NCBI RefSeq assembly: GCF_020682705.1
Contig: NZ_JAGTTN010000001.1
Span: forward strand, 1,178,001-1,242,000
DNA length: 64,000 nucleotides
Reading direction: 5' to 3'
Source: Microbacterium allomyrinae
Lineage (GTDB): Bacteria > Actinomycetota > Actinomycetes > Actinomycetales > Microbacteriaceae
The stretch's first letter is position 1. The number at the start of each line of letters is the position of its first letter. The position numbers and the translations under genes were made by a program. Below, piece by piece: positions 43,559 to 52,120 of this stretch. The notes under the pieces are model-generated. The model saw only the letters and a list, made by a program, of their open reading frames with translations, was not told the DNA's origin and did no database searches.

Positions 43559-45595
43559 ATGACCAACCAGGCTGCAGCCGACCTCATCTCCCGGTCGAAC
43601 CGCCTCGGCGCCGACCCGAAGAACACCAACTACGCCGGCGGCAACACGTCGGCCAAGGGCACCGACACCGACCCGGTGACGGGCGAGCCCGTCGAACTGC
43701 TGTGGGTCAAGGGGTCGGGCGGCGACCTCGGCACGCTGACCGAGTCCGGGCTCGCTGTGCTGCGCCTGGACCGCATGCGCGCCCTCGTCGATGTGTACCC
43801 GGGCCTGGACCGCGAGGACGAGATGGTGGCCGCATTCGACTACTGCCTGCACGGCAAGGGCGGCGCCGCCCCGTCGATCGACACGGCCATGCACGGACTC
43901 GTGGATGCCGCGCACGTCGATCACCTGCACCCCGACTCCGGCATCGCGATCGCGACCGCCGCCGACGGCGAGGCGCTCACCCCGAAGATCTTCGGGGACA
44001 AGGTCGTGTGGGTGCCGTGGCGTCGCCCGGGCTTCCAGCTCGGCCTCGACATCGCCGCGATCAAGGCGCAGAACCCCGCCGCGATCGGCTGCATCCTCGG
44101 CGGCCACGGCATCACGGCGTGGGGCGACACGTCCGACGAGGCCGAGCGCAACTCCTCATGGATCATCGCGACCGCCGCCGACTACATCGCCACGAACGGC
44201 ACGGCCGATCCGTTCGGAGGAGTTCGTGCCGGCTTCGAGGCCCTCTCCGAGGCCGAGCGCCGCGCGAAGGCGGCCGCGCTCGCCCCTACCATCCGCGGAC
44301 TCGCCTCGACCGACAAGCCGATGGTCGGGCACTTCACCGACTCCGCCGTGGTGCTGGACTTCCTCGCCTCGTCGCGGGCGCCCGAGCTCGCCGAGCTCGG
44401 CACGAGCTGCCCCGATCACTTCCTGCGCACCAAGGTCAAGCCGATGCTGCTCGACCTGCCCGCCGGCGCCACGGTCGAGGCATCCCTCGAGCGCGTCGCC
44501 GAACTGCACCAGGCCTACCGCGCCGACTATCAGGCCTACTACGACGCTCATGCCACCGCCGAGTCCCCCGCGATCCGGGGCGCCGACCCGCTCATCGTGC
44601 TCGTACCCGGGGTCGGGATGTTCTCGTTCGGTGCGAACAAGCAGACCGCGCGCGTGGCGGGCGAGTTCTACGTCAACGCGATCAACGTCATGCGCGGCGC
44701 CGAGTCGATCTCGACCTACAGCCCGATCTCCGACGCGGAGAAGTTCCGCATCGAGTACTGGGCGCTCGAAGAGGCGAAGCTGCAGCGGATGCCGAAGCCG
44801 AAGACCCATCAGGGCCGAATCGCCTTCGTCACCGGCGCCGCCTCCGGCATCGGAAAGGCCATCGCGACGCGTCTGGCCGCCGAGGGCGCGTGCGTCGTCG
44901 TGGCAGACCTCGACCTCGAGAAAGCACAGGCGGCAGCATCCGAGCTGGGCGGCACGGATGTCGCGATCGGCGTCGCCGCGAACGTCGCCGACGCGGCGGG
45001 GGTGCAGGCCGCGATCGACGCGACCGTGCTCGCGTTCGGCGGCATCGACCTCGTCGTCAACAACGCGGGCCTCTCGCTGTCGAAGCCGCTGCTGGAGACC
45101 ACCGAGAAGGACTGGGACCTGCAGCACGACGTCATGGCCAAGGGCTCGTTCCTCGTCGCGAAGGCGGCGGCCAAGGCACTCGTCGAGCAGAAGATGGGCG
45201 GCGACGTGATCTACATCTCGTCGAAGAACTCCGTCTTCGCCGGCCCGAACAACATCGCGTATTCGGCGACCAAGGCCGATCAGGCCCACCAGGTGCGCCT
45301 GCTGGCCGTCGAGCTCGGCGAACACGGCGTGCGGGTCAACGGCATCAACCCCGATGGTGTCGTGCGCGGCTCGGGCATCTTCGCCGCGGGCTGGGGCGCG
45401 AACCGCGCCGCGACCTACGGCGTGAAGGAAGAGGACCTCGGCCAGTACTACGCCAACCGCACGATCCTCAAGCGCGAGGTCGTGCCCGAGAACGTCGCGG
45501 ACGCGGTGTACGTGCTGACCGGTCCCGAGCTGAGCCGCACCACCGGCCTGCACATCCCGGTCGACTCCGGCGTCGCCGCCGCGTTCCTGCGATGA
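43559..45595 (+). CDS. rhaE: Bifunctional rhamnulose-1-phosphate aldolase/short-chain dehydrogenase
   Basis: A 678-aa fusion. Residues 1-about 400 are a class II aldolase domain (NYAGGNTSAKGTD, HVDHLHPDSGIA, GGHGITAWGD with zinc-binding His residues) that cleaves rhamnulose-1-phosphate to dihydroxyacetone phosphate and L-lactaldehyde. From about 418 an SDR domain (GRIAFVTGAASGIGKAIA, active-site YSATK) oxidises the lactaldehyde to lactate. This fusion is known from Bacteroidetes, Firmicutes and actinobacterial rhamnose operons. Confidence 0.95.
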   Translation: MTNQAAADLISRSNRLGADPKNTNYAGGNTSAKGTDTDPVTGEPVELLWVKGSGGDLGTLTESGLAVLRLDRMRALVDVYPGLDREDEMVAAFDYCLHGKGGAAPSIDTAMHGLVDAAHVDHLHPDSGIAIATAADGEALTPKIFGDKVVWVPWRRPGFQLGLDIAAIKAQNPAAIGCILGGHGITAWGDTSDEAERNSSWIIATAADYIATNGTADPFGGVRAGFEALSEAERRAKAAALAPTIRGLASTDKPMVGHFTDSAVVLDFLASSRAPELAELGTSCPDHFLRTKVKPMLLDLPAGATVEASLERVAELHQAYRADYQAYYDAHATAESPAIRGADPLIVLVPGVGMFSFGANKQTARVAGEFYVNAINVMRGAESISTYSPISDAEKFRIEYWALEEAKLQRMPKPKTHQGRIAFVTGAASGIGKAIATRLAAEGACVVVADLDLEKAQAAASELGGTDVAIGVAANVADAAGVQAAIDATVLAFGGIDLVVNNAGLSLSKPLLETTEKDWDLQHDVMAKGSFLVAKAAAKALVEQKMGGDVIYISSKNSVFAGPNNIAYSATKADQAHQVRLLAVELGEHGVRVNGINPDGVVRGSGIFAAGWGANRAATYGVKEEDLGQYYANRTILKREVVPENVADAVYVLTGPELSRTTGLHIPVDSGVAAAFLR

Positions 45596-45633
45596 CCGCG
45601 CGGATGCCCGCGGCCGGGGGCAGTCCGCGGCAG

Positions 45634-45677
45634 TTTCCTGCGAGTGCGGCGTCGCGCGACGCCGCACTCGCAGGAAA
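45634..45677. repeat. Perfect 44-bp palindrome between rhaE and rhaB
   Basis: TTTCCTGCGAGTGCGGCGTC plus GC (45634-45655) is followed at once by its exact reverse complement (45656-45677). The stem of about 20 bp lies in the 106-base gap before rhaB. It ends in TTTCC/GGAAA and lacks a U run. It may be an attenuator or processing site within the operon. Confidence 0.85.
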
Positions 45678-45701
45678 GTGGCGCACTCGAGGCGGCGCGC
45701 G

Positions 45702-47135
45702 ATGAGCGCACCCGCGCCCAGTCCACGCAGGGTCGTCGCGGCCGTGGACCTCGGAGCCACGAGCGGGCGCGTCATGCTCGGCTACGTCGACGACGGGATG
45801 CTGCGCCTCGAGTCGGTCTCACGATTCCCGAACGGCCCGGTCCCGGGCCCGGACGGCCTGCACTGGGACTTCTCGGCGCTGCACCGCCACATCGTCGAGG
45901 GTCTCGCCGAGGCGGCGCGCCGCGAGCCCGGTCTCGCAAGCGTGGGCATCGACTCGTGGGCCGTCGACTACGGCCTGGTCGGGGGCGGCGAGCTCGTCGC
46001 CGAGCCATTCCACTACCGCGACGAGCGCACGCTGCACGGCGTCGAGCGGGTGCACGGCGTCATTCCGTTCGAGGAGCTCTATCGCCGCAACGGCCTGCAG
46101 TTCCTGCCGTTCAACACGCTCTACCAGTACGCCACCGACCGCGGACTCGACGACGCCGACGTCGCCCTCCTCATTCCGGATCTCGTCGCGTTCCTCCTCA
46201 CCGGCGCGCGCGGGGCCGAGCGCACGAACGCCTCGACCACGGGTCTCGTCGACGTGGCGACGGGTGAGTGGGACCGGGAGCTCGCCGCACGCCTCCGGAT
46301 TGCGGCATCCGTCCTGCCGCCGCTCGTCGACCCGGGTACGCACCTCGGGGCGCTGCGCGGCGAGGCACGCGAGCGCGTGGGCGCGGCGCTCGACGTGATC
46401 GCCGTCGGCTCGCACGACACCGCGTCGGCGATCGTCGCCGTCCCGCTCACCTCTGCGGACTCGGCCTACATCTCGTGCGGAACGTGGGGCCTGGTGGGAG
46501 TCGAACTCGACGCGCCCGTGGTCAGCGACGCGGCCCGCGAGGCGAACTTCACCAACGAGGGCGGCGTCGACGGCCGGGTGCGGTTCCTGCACAACGTCAC
46601 CGGCCTGTGGCTGCTCAGCGAGTCGGTGCGCACGTGGGAGGCCGAGGACGGCGCCTCGATAGACCTTCCTTCGCTGCTGGATGCCGCGGCATCCGTCGAA
46701 AGCGAGATCGCCCTCTTCGACGCCAACGACCCGCGCCTCGCGGCTCCGGGCGACATGCCCGCACGCATCGCCGCGGTGCTCGACGAGGCCGGTGCCGCCG
46801 TGCCCGTCTCGCGCGCCGCCTTCGCGCGGACGATCGTGGAGAGCATCGCCCAGGCATTCGCGGAGGCTCTGCGCACCGCCGCGCGCCTGACCGATCGCGA
46901 GATCGACGTCGTGCACATCGTCGGAGGCGGTGCGCTGAACCGGCTGCTCTGCCAGGCGACCGCCGACCGTTCCGGGCTTCCGGTGCTCGCAGGCCCGGTG
47001 GAGGCGACCGCGCTCGGCAACGTGCTCGTCCAGGCCCGTGCGCACGGCTGGCTCGGCCCCGACGCGACTCTCGAGGATCTGCGTCGTGTCGTGGCGGCAT
47101 CCAGCACGCTCGACCGCTACGCGCCGCGCGCGTAG
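45702..47135 (+). CDS. rhaB: Rhamnulokinase
   Basis: A 477-aa FGGY-family kinase that phosphorylates L-rhamnulose. AAVDLGATSGRVMLGYV is the first phosphate-binding loop, VGIDSWAVDYGLV follows, and HIVGGGALNRLLCQATADRSG the C-terminal FGGY motif. ATG 45702 is used; an upstream in-frame GTG overlaps the palindrome. It follows rhaE, although in pathway order it acts before it. Confidence 0.95.
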   Translation: MSAPAPSPRRVVAAVDLGATSGRVMLGYVDDGMLRLESVSRFPNGPVPGPDGLHWDFSALHRHIVEGLAEAARREPGLASVGIDSWAVDYGLVGGGELVAEPFHYRDERTLHGVERVHGVIPFEELYRRNGLQFLPFNTLYQYATDRGLDDADVALLIPDLVAFLLTGARGAERTNASTTGLVDVATGEWDRELAARLRIAASVLPPLVDPGTHLGALRGEARERVGAALDVIAVGSHDTASAIVAVPLTSADSAYISCGTWGLVGVELDAPVVSDAAREANFTNEGGVDGRVRFLHNVTGLWLLSESVRTWEAEDGASIDLPSLLDAAASVESEIALFDANDPRLAAPGDMPARIAAVLDEAGAAVPVSRAAFARTIVESIAQAFAEALRTAARLTDREIDVVHIVGGGALNRLLCQATADRSGLPVLAGPVEATALGNVLVQARAHGWLGPDATLEDLRRVVAASSTLDRYAPRA

Positions 47136-47245
47136 CCGCAGAATCGTCCCGCAACGCACAGATGCGGATGCCGCGGCCCGCGGACCCGATTCCGCGAGAG
47201 AATCCGATCGGCCGGCGAACACCACGACAGACGAGGAGACCGGAC

Positions 47246-48235
47246 ATGACGACGTACGGAGCGGCGTTCGACTGGGCGCGACGGCATGTGACGGCGGGCC
47301 GCCTGCCGACCGCGGTGCTCGGCGTGGCGACCGCAGACGGCGTGGCCGCGCTCGACGCGTTCGGTGCCACCGCCGGCCGGCCGGCGCGTGTGGAGGATCC
47401 GTACTGGCTGTTCTCGATCACGAAGGTGCTCACCGGGCTGACAGCGGCGCGCGCGGTGGAGCGCGGATTCCTCACGACCGAGACCCCGCTCACGGCCGCG
47501 ATCCCCGAGTTCGGCGCCGAGCGCGACGACGTGGTGCGCCTGCGCCATCTCGTGAGCCACACCTCCGGCATCCCCGAGCCGTCGCTCGATCCGACATGCG
47601 GGCTGCGCGCGGCGCTCCTCGCGCCCGGTCGCGACTTCGCCGCGGGCACCGCGTCGCGCTATTCGACCGTCGCCTTCGACGGCATCGCCGAACTCGTCCG
47701 CGGTACCGCCGGATGGGAGTGGGATGCCGACATCGCGGAGTGGGCCGAGACCATCGGCGCGACCGGACTCACGCTCGATCCCGCCGCGGACCCGCACGCG
47801 GTCATCGACGCAGAGCCTGCGGGCCTCGACATGCGCGGCTTCGCCACTCACCGCAATCCCGGCGCCGGCATGATCGGCACCGCTGCGGACCTGCTGGCGC
47901 TCGGCTCCGCACTGCTGCGGATAGGCCAGGGCGAGACCGGCGGAATCGTGCAGCCCACGACCCTCGAGATGATGCGGCGGCCGCTCACCGGCGCGATCCC
48001 CCGCCTCGATCCCTACACGGCCGAGCGAGGACAGGACTGGGGCTTCACGTTCAACCTCCGCACCCGCGCGCCGGGACTCATCGACCGCGACGTATACGGC
48101 CACGGCGGCTGGGCGGGCACGGAGTTCTGGGTGCATCCCACCGCGGGAGTCGCCTTCGTCCTCCTCACGAATCAGGCGGTCCGGGCGGGTGTCGACCTGG
48201 ACGAACTCGACAACGCGGTGATCTCGGGGGTCTGA
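47246..48235 (+). CDS. Serine hydrolase, beta-lactamase/D-aminopeptidase family
   Basis: A 329-aa class C beta-lactamase-fold protein. LFSITKVLTGLTA contains the SxxK catalytic motif and YSTVAFDG the YxN-like motif (here Tyr-Ser-Thr); HGGWAGTEFW is the third conserved box. No signal peptide, so a cytoplasmic esterase or peptidase rather than a resistance enzyme. CGAGGAG at 47232-47238. It is the last gene of the rhamnose transcription unit; a role in ester cleavage is possible. Confidence 0.88.
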   Translation: MTTYGAAFDWARRHVTAGRLPTAVLGVATADGVAALDAFGATAGRPARVEDPYWLFSITKVLTGLTAARAVERGFLTTETPLTAAIPEFGAERDDVVRLRHLVSHTSGIPEPSLDPTCGLRAALLAPGRDFAAGTASRYSTVAFDGIAELVRGTAGWEWDADIAEWAETIGATGLTLDPAADPHAVIDAEPAGLDMRGFATHRNPGAGMIGTAADLLALGSALLRIGQGETGGIVQPTTLEMMRRPLTGAIPRLDPYTAERGQDWGFTFNLRTRAPGLIDRDVYGHGGWAGTEFWVHPTAGVAFVLLTNQAVRAGVDLDELDNAVISGV

Positions 48236-48301
48236 CCGCGGCTCGACGAGCGAGCAGCCCTGCGCCGGCATGTGTCCGCGCTGCGCTCGGCCCTGCGAAC
48301 A

Positions 48302-48321
48302 GCGGATGCCGCGGCATCCGC
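48302..48321. terminator. 20-bp palindrome after the rhamnose operon
   Basis: GCGGATGCCGCGGCATCCGC is a perfect palindrome in the 124-base gap after the serine hydrolase. It is another inverted pair of the over-represented GGATGCC word. A termination role is inferred from position. Confidence 0.5.
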
Positions 48322-48359
48322 CTCTGTCGCTCCCCGCTCGATCGGCCTAGCGTGGCAGC

Positions 48360-48506
48360 ATGACCGAACGCCACGCCGAGGACGAGCCCGTCGAGCAGGA
48401 CAGTCCCACGGGCGGCGACGAGACGACCGAAGAGCAGCTCGACGCCGACAACCCGGTCGAGGAGGACACCCTCAAGACCCTCGATCCCGACGCACCGCCG
48501 GCGTAG
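48360..48506 (+). CDS. Small acidic protein, 48 aa
   Basis: ATG 48360 opens a 48-codon frame starting MTERHAEDEPVEQD and ending DNPVEEDTLKTLDPDAPPA. Nearly a third of its residues are Asp or Glu, no hydrophobic segment, predicted disordered. No good ribosome site is visible, but TAGCGT 13 bases upstream could be a -10, which would suit a near-leaderless transcript. Codon use is like the neighbours. I do not recognise a function. It converges on the transglutaminase gene with only 14 bases between them. Its C-terminal DNPVEED/LDPDAPPA composition looks conserved-type rather than random. Confidence 0.65.
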   Translation: MTERHAEDEPVEQDSPTGGDETTEEQLDADNPVEEDTLKTLDPDAPPA

Positions 48507-48520
48507 GCGGCACCCGCTCG

Positions 48521-49366
48521 CTACGCTTCGCGCGTGATCGTCACCTTCACGTGCAGGTTGCTCTTGAACGGGCCGGCGTACACGCCGCGCAACGGCGGAA
48601 CGTCGCCGTAGTCGCGGCCTCGACCGACGAGCACATGGCGATCGCCGATCTCGATGCCGTTGGTCGGGTCGAAGCCCTGCCACTGGCCGGCGAACCACTC
48701 GATCCAGGCGTGGGACTCGCCCGGAACGGCAACGCCGACCTCGGCAGACGGGCGCGGGTGGAGGTAGCCCGAGACATAGCGGGCCGGGATGCCGACCTCG
48801 CGCAGGGCTCCGAGCGTGATGTGCGTGATGTCCTGGCAGACGCCCTTGCGGGCCTCCCACGCCTCGCTGGCGGTGGAGTGCACCCCGGTGATGCCCGGCA
48901 TGTACTCGACGGCGTCGCCGACAGCGGCCGAGATGGCATGGGCCGCGCGTCCGGGGTGATCGTGCTGCGCCGCGATCGACTTGGCGATCTCGGCCACCTC
49001 GGGGTGCGGGCGGGTGCGACCGGTCTGAACGAGCTGCTCGACCGTTTCGATCGAGCGGCCCGCCTCGCGCGTGAGGACGTCCCACGTCACATCGATGTGC
49101 TCGAGCGGACGCGGGCGCACCTCGACGAGCGAACGCGCCGTGATCGTCAGGGACGAGTGCGGCGAGAGCACGTCGAAGGCCGCGACACGGGTGCCGAAGT
49201 AGTCGACGTACTGGTTCACCGACGTCGACGGCTCGATGTCGAGCGACGAGTTGAGCACGAACTGGCTGTCGGTCGAGCCGGGAAGCATCCGCGCCTCGTT
49301 GTACGAGGCCGACACGTCGCCCTCGTACCCGAACCCGGTCTGGTGCTCGATGCGCAGGCGCTTCAT
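48521..49366 (-). CDS. Transglutaminase-like cysteine peptidase family protein
   Basis: A 281-aa protein with an N-terminal bacterial transglutaminase-like beta domain (RLRIEHQTGFGYEG, SLDIEPSTSVNQYVDYFG) and the papain-like core: GVCQDITHITLGALREVGIPARYVSGYL holds the catalytic Cys, ESHAWIEWFAGQWQGFDPTNG the His and Asp. It is the last of a three-gene set with alpha-E and circularly permuted ATP-grasp proteins, predicted by comparative genomics to make and cut amide-linked peptides. Overlaps the alpha-E stop by ATGA. Confidence 0.93.
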   Translation of the reverse strand: MKRLRIEHQTGFGYEGDVSASYNEARMLPGSTDSQFVLNSSLDIEPSTSVNQYVDYFGTRVAAFDVLSPHSSLTITARSLVEVRPRPLEHIDVTWDVLTREAGRSIETVEQLVQTGRTRPHPEVAEIAKSIAAQHDHPGRAAHAISAAVGDAVEYMPGITGVHSTASEAWEARKGVCQDITHITLGALREVGIPARYVSGYLHPRPSAEVGVAVPGESHAWIEWFAGQWQGFDPTNGIEIGDRHVLVGRGRDYGDVPPLRGVYAGPFKSNLHVKVTITREA

Positions 49367-50295
49367 GAGATCTCTCCGATCCAGCTGGGCTCGGCCTGCG
49401 TCGGGAAGAACCGTCCGCGAATGGCCTCGGATGCCTCGCGCGTGACCTTCTGCACGCGGTCCATGTGCAGCGGCAGTTCGCCCAGGATCTCGGAGATCGG
49501 CCGGTACTCGAGGTCGTTGCGGATCTGTCCCAGCGCCCGCAGCACGGTGTTGGAGTGTCCGACGCGGTCGGCCCGCGGGTCGATGGCGCTCATGCACTCC
49601 TCGGCGCGCTGGATCGAGTAGATGATCGAGCGGGGGAACAGGCGATCCAGCAGCAGGAACTCCGCGGCGTTGCGCGCGCTGGGCATGCCGCGATAGGTCC
49701 GCAGGTACGCCTCGTACGCGCCGCACGACCGCAGGATGGTCGTCCACGACGGACCGGATGCCTCGGTGAGCGACCGCGTGGCGAGCAGGCGAGCCGTCAT
49801 GTCGGTGCGCTCGATGCTCCGCCCGAGGGTGAAGAACTGCCACGCCTCGTCGCGACTGGTCGACGAGTCGACGATGCCGACCGCGAGCGCGGCGCGTTCG
49901 CGCACCCACTGGAAGAACTCGTGCACCTTGTCGGTCTGCAGTCGCCGCGGCATCCGTGCGTTCGTGGTGTTCAGGGTCTCCCACAGCTCGGTCGACACGA
50001 TCTCGCGGGCCCGGCGGGCGTTCTCGCGCGATGCCGTGAGCGCGTAGGCGATGCTCGACGGGTTCGTGCGGTCGACGGCCAGCCGTGCCAGCACGTCTTC
50101 ACGGCGCACATGGGCGACGCCCTCGGGCGCGACCGATCCCATGACGCTGAGGAGCGAGCGGCATGCGGTGTCTTCGTCGATCCACGGGTCTTCGAGGAGC
50201 AGCTGCAGGTGCACGTCGAGGATGCGTGCGGTGCCGTCGCTGCGCTCGATATAGCGCCCGATCCAGAAGAGAGATTCCGCGATGCGGCTCAGCAT
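49363..50295 (-). CDS. Alpha-E domain protein (DUF403)
   Basis: A 310-aa all-helical protein. MLSRIAESLFWIGRYIERSDGTARILDVHLQLL is the diagnostic N-terminus and FTLGRSIERTDMTARLL a second copy of the same helical signature. Its biochemical role is unknown; it always sits with the ATP-grasp and transglutaminase genes and may hold substrate. It overlaps the ATP-grasp gene by 7 bases and the transglutaminase gene by 4. Confidence 0.94.
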   Translation of the reverse strand: MLSRIAESLFWIGRYIERSDGTARILDVHLQLLLEDPWIDEDTACRSLLSVMGSVAPEGVAHVRREDVLARLAVDRTNPSSIAYALTASRENARRAREIVSTELWETLNTTNARMPRRLQTDKVHEFFQWVRERAALAVGIVDSSTSRDEAWQFFTLGRSIERTDMTARLLATRSLTEASGPSWTTILRSCGAYEAYLRTYRGMPSARNAAEFLLLDRLFPRSIIYSIQRAEECMSAIDPRADRVGHSNTVLRALGQIRNDLEYRPISEILGELPLHMDRVQKVTREASEAIRGRFFPTQAEPSWIGEIS

Positions 50296-52001
50296 GCTGC
50301 CTCACCCTCCTGCGATGCCTGCTGCTGCTGTTCCCGTTGCTGCTGCACCTGCTGCTGCTGCTCCTGCTGCTCGGAGCGGCTGCGCGGCGGGTCCTGCGGC
50401 GAGTGCGTCGGCTCGGGCTGGCCGTCGTAGACGATCGGGATCGCGGCGGTCACGGTCGCCGCCTGATCGGCGACGAGGCCCGACACGCCGATGCCCTGCC
50501 CGTATTCGACGTGCGACGGGGCGGATCCGCCGATCACCCAGGTGTCTTTCGAGCCGCCGCCCTGACTGGAGTTGACGACGAGCTGCCCCTCGGGCAGGGC
50601 GACGCGGGTCAGTCCGCCCGGGAGCACCCAGATGTCTTCGCCGTCGTTCACCGCGAACGGGCGCAGGTCGGCGTGGCGCGGACGCATGCCGTCCTCGACG
50701 AGGGTCGGGATGGTCGAGAGCATGACCACGGGCTGTGCGATCCAGCCGCGCGGGTCGGCGAGCAGGCTCTTGCGGAGCTTCTCGAGCTCGGCGGGCGAGG
50801 CATCCGGACCCACCACCAGGCCCTTGCCGCCCGAGCCGTCGACCGGCTTCACCACCAGCTCGTCGAGGCGGTCCAGCACCTCTTCGAGCGCACCCGGGTC
50901 TTCGAGCCGCCACGTGTCGACGTTCTTGAGGATCGGCTCTTCGGCCAGGTAGTAGCGAATGAGGTCGGGAACGTAGGTGTAGAGCAGCTTGTCGTCGGCG
51001 ACGCCGTTGCCGACCGCGTTCGCGATCGTGACGTTGCCCAGCCGCGCGGCGAGCATGAGGCCCGGAGCGCCGAGCATCGAGTCGGCGCGGAACGACAGCG
51101 GATCGAGGAACTCGTCGTCGACACGGCGATAGATGACGTCGACGCGCTTCGGGCCGCGGGTGGTGCGCATGAACACCTTGCCGCCCACGCACAGCAGGTC
51201 GCGCCCCTCGACGAGCTCGACGCCCATCAGGCGGGCCAGAAGCGTGTGCTCGAAGTAGGCCGAGTTGTAGACGCCGGGCGTGAGCACGACCACGTTGGGG
51301 TCTTCGATGCCGGCGGGTGCCGAGGCCCGCAGCGCGGCCAGCAGCTTGTTGGGGTAGTCGCCGACAGGGCGCACCCGCATCGACACGAACAGTTCGGGAA
51401 GCGTCTGCGCCATGACGCGGCGGTTCGAGATGACGTAGCTGACGCCGGACGGCACACGCACATTGTCTTCGAGCACGCGCATCTCGCCGTGCTCGTCGCG
51501 GATCAGATCGATGCCCGACACCTGGATGCGCACGCCGTTGGCGGCATGGATCCCGGCGGCCTGGCGGTAGAAGTACTGCGACGACGCGATGAGCCCCGCC
51601 GGCAGCACGTCGTCGCGGACGCAGTGCTGGTGACCGTACGCGTCGTCGAGGAATGCCTCGAGGGCGCGCACGCGCTGCTTCACACCGGACTCCACGCGCG
51701 ACCACTCGTCGAACGTGATGACCCGGGGCACCGCGTCGAGCGGGAAGGGACGCTCCTCGCCGGCGAAGTCGAACGTGACGCCCTGCGCGAGGTACGAGCT
51801 CGCGAGCGAATCGGTGCGGCCTCGCAGTTCTTCCTGCGTCATCTGCGCGAGCGCCTGATAGAGCTCTCGGTAGGCCCCGCGCGACTCGGCGAGCGCCCCG
51901 GGATGAGCCGGACTGCCGAACATCTCGTCGAACGCGGGCACTCCCGAAGCCGTCTTTCGAGGCGCGATCGTGGAGCCGTAGCCATCGAACAGATCACCCA
52001 T
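50289..52001 (-). CDS. Circularly permuted ATP-grasp protein (DUF404/DUF407)
   Basis: A 570-aa ATP-grasp ligase of the type paired with alpha-E proteins. YGSTIAPRKTASGVPAFDEMFG opens it; RVLEDNVRVPSGVSYVISNRR, YNSAYFEHTLLARLMGVELVEGRDL and VVKPVDGSGGKGLVVGPDA are the nucleotide-binding and metal stretches. The C-terminus departs from the family: after about residue 525 comes a Ser/Pro/Gln tail with long glutamine runs broken by Glu, Arg and Val (bases about 50300-50375). Predicted to form amide bonds on an unknown carrier. Divergent from the molybdopterin gene. Confidence 0.92.
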   Translation of the reverse strand: MGDLFDGYGSTIAPRKTASGVPAFDEMFGSPAHPGALAESRGAYRELYQALAQMTQEELRGRTDSLASSYLAQGVTFDFAGEERPFPLDAVPRVITFDEWSRVESGVKQRVRALEAFLDDAYGHQHCVRDDVLPAGLIASSQYFYRQAAGIHAANGVRIQVSGIDLIRDEHGEMRVLEDNVRVPSGVSYVISNRRVMAQTLPELFVSMRVRPVGDYPNKLLAALRASAPAGIEDPNVVVLTPGVYNSAYFEHTLLARLMGVELVEGRDLLCVGGKVFMRTTRGPKRVDVIYRRVDDEFLDPLSFRADSMLGAPGLMLAARLGNVTIANAVGNGVADDKLLYTYVPDLIRYYLAEEPILKNVDTWRLEDPGALEEVLDRLDELVVKPVDGSGGKGLVVGPDASPAELEKLRKSLLADPRGWIAQPVVMLSTIPTLVEDGMRPRHADLRPFAVNDGEDIWVLPGGLTRVALPEGQLVVNSSQGGGSKDTWVIGGSAPSHVEYGQGIGVSGLVADQAATVTAAIPIVYDGQPEPTHSPQDPPRSRSEQQEQQQQVQQQREQQQQASQEGEAAC

Positions 52002-52120
52002 GCGATGAGCCTAATGCGGGGCGTGTTGCCGCGGTGTTTCCACCGGATGCCGCCGCCCTGCGCACGGGGACATTCGGGCGGATCAGGACACGCGGCCCGG
52101 CACGGACGTACGCTGACACC

